This document shows, one piece after another, positions 6,701-7,878 of a stretch of DNA of 7,878 nt (positions are counted from its first letter, which is position 1; every line of letters begins with the position of its first letter). This DNA comes from an uncultured archaeon. Lineage in GTDB: Archaea; Thermoproteota; Nitrososphaeria; Nitrososphaerales; CALBXV01. The position numbers and the translations under genes were made by a program. Below the pieces are notes generated by a model. It did not search any database. It was given only the letters and a program-made list of their open reading frames with translations, and was not told the origin of the DNA. The stretch spans positions 1 to 7,878 of the forward strand of contig CALBXV010000474.1 of assembly GCA_937890045.1 (NCBI GenBank), written 5' to 3'.

Positions 6701-6709
6701 TTATTAAAA
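6701..6709 (-). promoter_or_regulatory. TATA-like box of the dephospho-CoA kinase gene
   Basis: TTTTAATAA on the minus strand, preceded by a purine-rich AAAAGAA that could act as a BRE, is centred about 29 bases before the TTG at 6676. This places transcription start within a few bases of the TTG. A nearer TTTATAG (6682-6688) is too close to serve a start at 6676. Confidence 0.4.
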
Positions 6710-6750
6710 TATTCTTTTAATGTCTAACATTTTTGTTCAATATGATAACA

Positions 6751-6760
6751 TTTATATTTA
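6751..6760 (+). promoter_or_regulatory. TATA box of the acyl-CoA carboxylase beta gene, leaderless transcript predicted
   Basis: TTTATATTTA is centred about 26 bases before the ATG at 6782, so the mRNA should begin at or one base before the start codon. No Shine-Dalgarno sequence is present upstream. It shares the 105-base divergent gap with the kinase promoter, the longest non-coding stretch in the window. Confidence 0.6.
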
Positions 6761-6781
6761 TTATTTTCTTCATCATAAAAA

Positions 6782-7878
6782 ATGACTAATGAAAAATTAA
6801 ATCGTTTTACAAAACTAGATAAACAAGCAAATCTTGGTGGTGGAAAAGAAAAAATCAGTCAACAGCATAAAAAAAATAAATTTACTGCTAGAGAAAGAAT
6901 AAAATTATTACTTGATGAAAATAGTTTTATTGAAATTGATAAATTTGTTATTCATAATAATCAAAATTTTGATATGGATAAGAAAAAAATCCTTGGTGAC
7001 GGTGTTGTAACTGGATACGGAAAAATAAATAATAAAAAAGTCTTTGTTTTTGCTAACGATTTTACTGTACTGGGAGGTTCTCTAAGCGTTAGTGTTGGTA
7101 AAAAAATATGTAAAGTTATGGATCTAGCTCTAAAAACTGGATGTCCAATAATTGGTTTAAATGATTCTGGTGGTGCAAGAATTCAAGAGGGCGTAGAAAG
7201 TTTAGCTGCTTATAGTCAAATTTTTTATCATAACACATTATTATCTGGTATTATACCTCAAATTTCAGTTATTCTAGGTCCATCTGCTGGTGGTTCTGTA
7301 TATTCTCCTGCTATGACTGATTTTACTATTATGGTTGAAAATATTAGTAATATGTTCATAACTGGTCCTGAAGTTGTTAAAACTGCATTAGGTGAAGATG
7401 TAACTTTTGAAGAATTAGGTGGCGCACAAATACATGCTGAAAAGAGTGGTGTAGCTAATTTCATAGCCAAAGATGAAACTTCTGCTATTAATATAGTAAA
7501 ACAATTATTATATTTCTTGCCACAAAATAATTCTGAAGATCCTAAAAATAATTTAAATTATTCTGATGATGACTTGACAATTACTAATATTAAAAATATT
7601 GTTCCTCAAGATACTAATAAATCATATGATATGAAAGAATTAATCTATAATGTAGTTGATGAGAATAATTTTCTAGAAATTAGTTCGTTATGGGCACCTA
7701 ACATTATTATTGGATTTGGTTATATTGGAGGTAAATCTGTTGGAATCGTAGCAAATCAACCCAATTATTTATCCGGATCACTTGATATTAACGCATCTAA
7801 TAAAGCCGCTCGTTTTATAAGATTTTGTGACGCGTTTAATATTCCTATTATAACCTTTGTTGATGTTCCAGGATATTT
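6782..7878 (+). CDS. pccB: Acetyl/propionyl-CoA carboxylase beta (carboxyltransferase) subunit, 3' part missing
   Basis: The first 365 residues of a biotin-dependent carboxyltransferase of about 515 residues; the end lies beyond the right edge. It moves carboxyl from carboxybiotin to acetyl- or propionyl-CoA, giving malonyl- or methylmalonyl-CoA. Family marks are GGGKEKI (19-25), TARERI (35-40), the acyl-CoA/oxyanion region NDSGGARIQEG (127-137), LGPSAGGSVYSPA (165-177), FITGPEVVK (192-200), then in the second crotonase-like half VANQP (323-327) and DVPGY (361-365). The ATG is fixed by an in-frame TAA two codons upstream. The residue known to tune acetyl versus propionyl preference (Asp422 in Streptomyces PccB) lies in the missing part. 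Biotin carboxylase and carrier-protein genes are not visible and may follow. It is divergent from the kinase and biotin ligase that support it. In Nitrososphaerota one bifunctional enzyme takes both substrates. Confidence 0.95.
   Translation, partial: MTNEKLNRFTKLDKQANLGGGKEKISQQHKKNKFTARERIKLLLDENSFIEIDKFVIHNNQNFDMDKKKILGDGVVTGYGKINNKKVFVFANDFTVLGGSLSVSVGKKICKVMDLALKTGCPIIGLNDSGGARIQEGVESLAAYSQIFYHNTLLSGIIPQISVILGPSAGGSVYSPAMTDFTIMVENISNMFITGPEVVKTALGEDVTFEELGGAQIHAEKSGVANFIAKDETSAINIVKQLLYFLPQNNSEDPKNNLNYSDDDLTITNIKNIVPQDTNKSYDMKELIYNVVDENNFLEISSLWAPNIIIGFGYIGGKSVGIVANQPNYLSGSLDINASNKAARFIRFCDAFNIPIITFVDVPGY

Noticed and set aside
7258..7470. Open frame of 70 codons on the minus strand
   Set aside because: Antisense to the conserved core of the carboxyltransferase gene.
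1..7878. Bacterial autoinducer-2 (lsr) operon
   Set aside because: Only the LsrF-like gene is present; no kinase, transporter, LsrG or repressor is seen, and the setting is archaeal.
1..7878. Mobile element, defence island or CRISPR array
   Set aside because: No transposase, integrase, spaced direct repeats or tRNA-end duplication was seen. All genes are metabolic or housekeeping and share the same AT-rich composition.

Overview
The window is very AT-rich, protein-coding archaeal DNA holding ten genes, two of them cut by the window edges. Archaeal signs are a GTP-dependent dephospho-CoA kinase (DUF359 family), a short TyrRS of archaeal/eukaryotic type without an S4 domain, a biotin protein ligase with no DNA-binding domain, a Dpm1-like glycosyltransferase, and TATA-like boxes placed about 26 bases before start codons, as for leaderless mRNAs. 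A split cobalamin-dependent acyl-CoA mutase beside an acyl-CoA carboxylase and biotin ligase fits Nitrososphaerota (Thaumarchaeota, Nitrosopumilus-like or an allied marine lineage). The TyrRS and LsrF-like proteins also resemble what I remember of that group. This placement is inference; no marker gene such as rRNA is present.

Layout. (1) Positions 1-2711, minus strand: TyrRS, then a DegT/DnrJ/EryC1/StrS sugar aminotransferase joined by a TGATG stop/start overlap, then a polyprenol-phosphate-sugar synthase cut by the left edge. This looks like a tRNA-synthetase and surface-glycan operon. (2) Positions 2785-3057, plus strand: a solitary YCII-domain protein with a good leaderless promoter, divergent from TyrRS and ending 4 bases from the convergent gene. 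(3) Positions 3062-6676, minus strand, in transcription order: GTP-dependent dephospho-CoA kinase, biotin protein ligase, small B12-binding subunit of methylmalonyl-CoA mutase, zinc-dependent MDR dehydrogenase, and an LsrF-like thiolase/aldolase. (4) From 6782 to the right edge, plus strand: the carboxyltransferase beta subunit of an acetyl/propionyl-CoA carboxylase, divergent from the kinase.

The right half has one theme, CoA-thioester metabolism: the kinase finishes CoA, the ligase biotinylates the carrier protein of the carboxylase, the carboxylase makes malonyl- or methylmalonyl-CoA, and the mutase interconverts methylmalonyl- and succinyl-CoA. In Nitrososphaerota these steps belong to the 3-hydroxypropionate/4-hydroxybutyrate cycle; in a heterotroph they would serve propionyl-CoA metabolism. 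The orphan LsrF-like enzyme with its dehydrogenase partner is the least explained part, because LsrF is known from bacterial autoinducer-2 breakdown and no other lsr gene is visible.

No gene-free stretch exceeds about 105 bases. I saw no RNA gene, insertion sequence, CRISPR array or long repeat.
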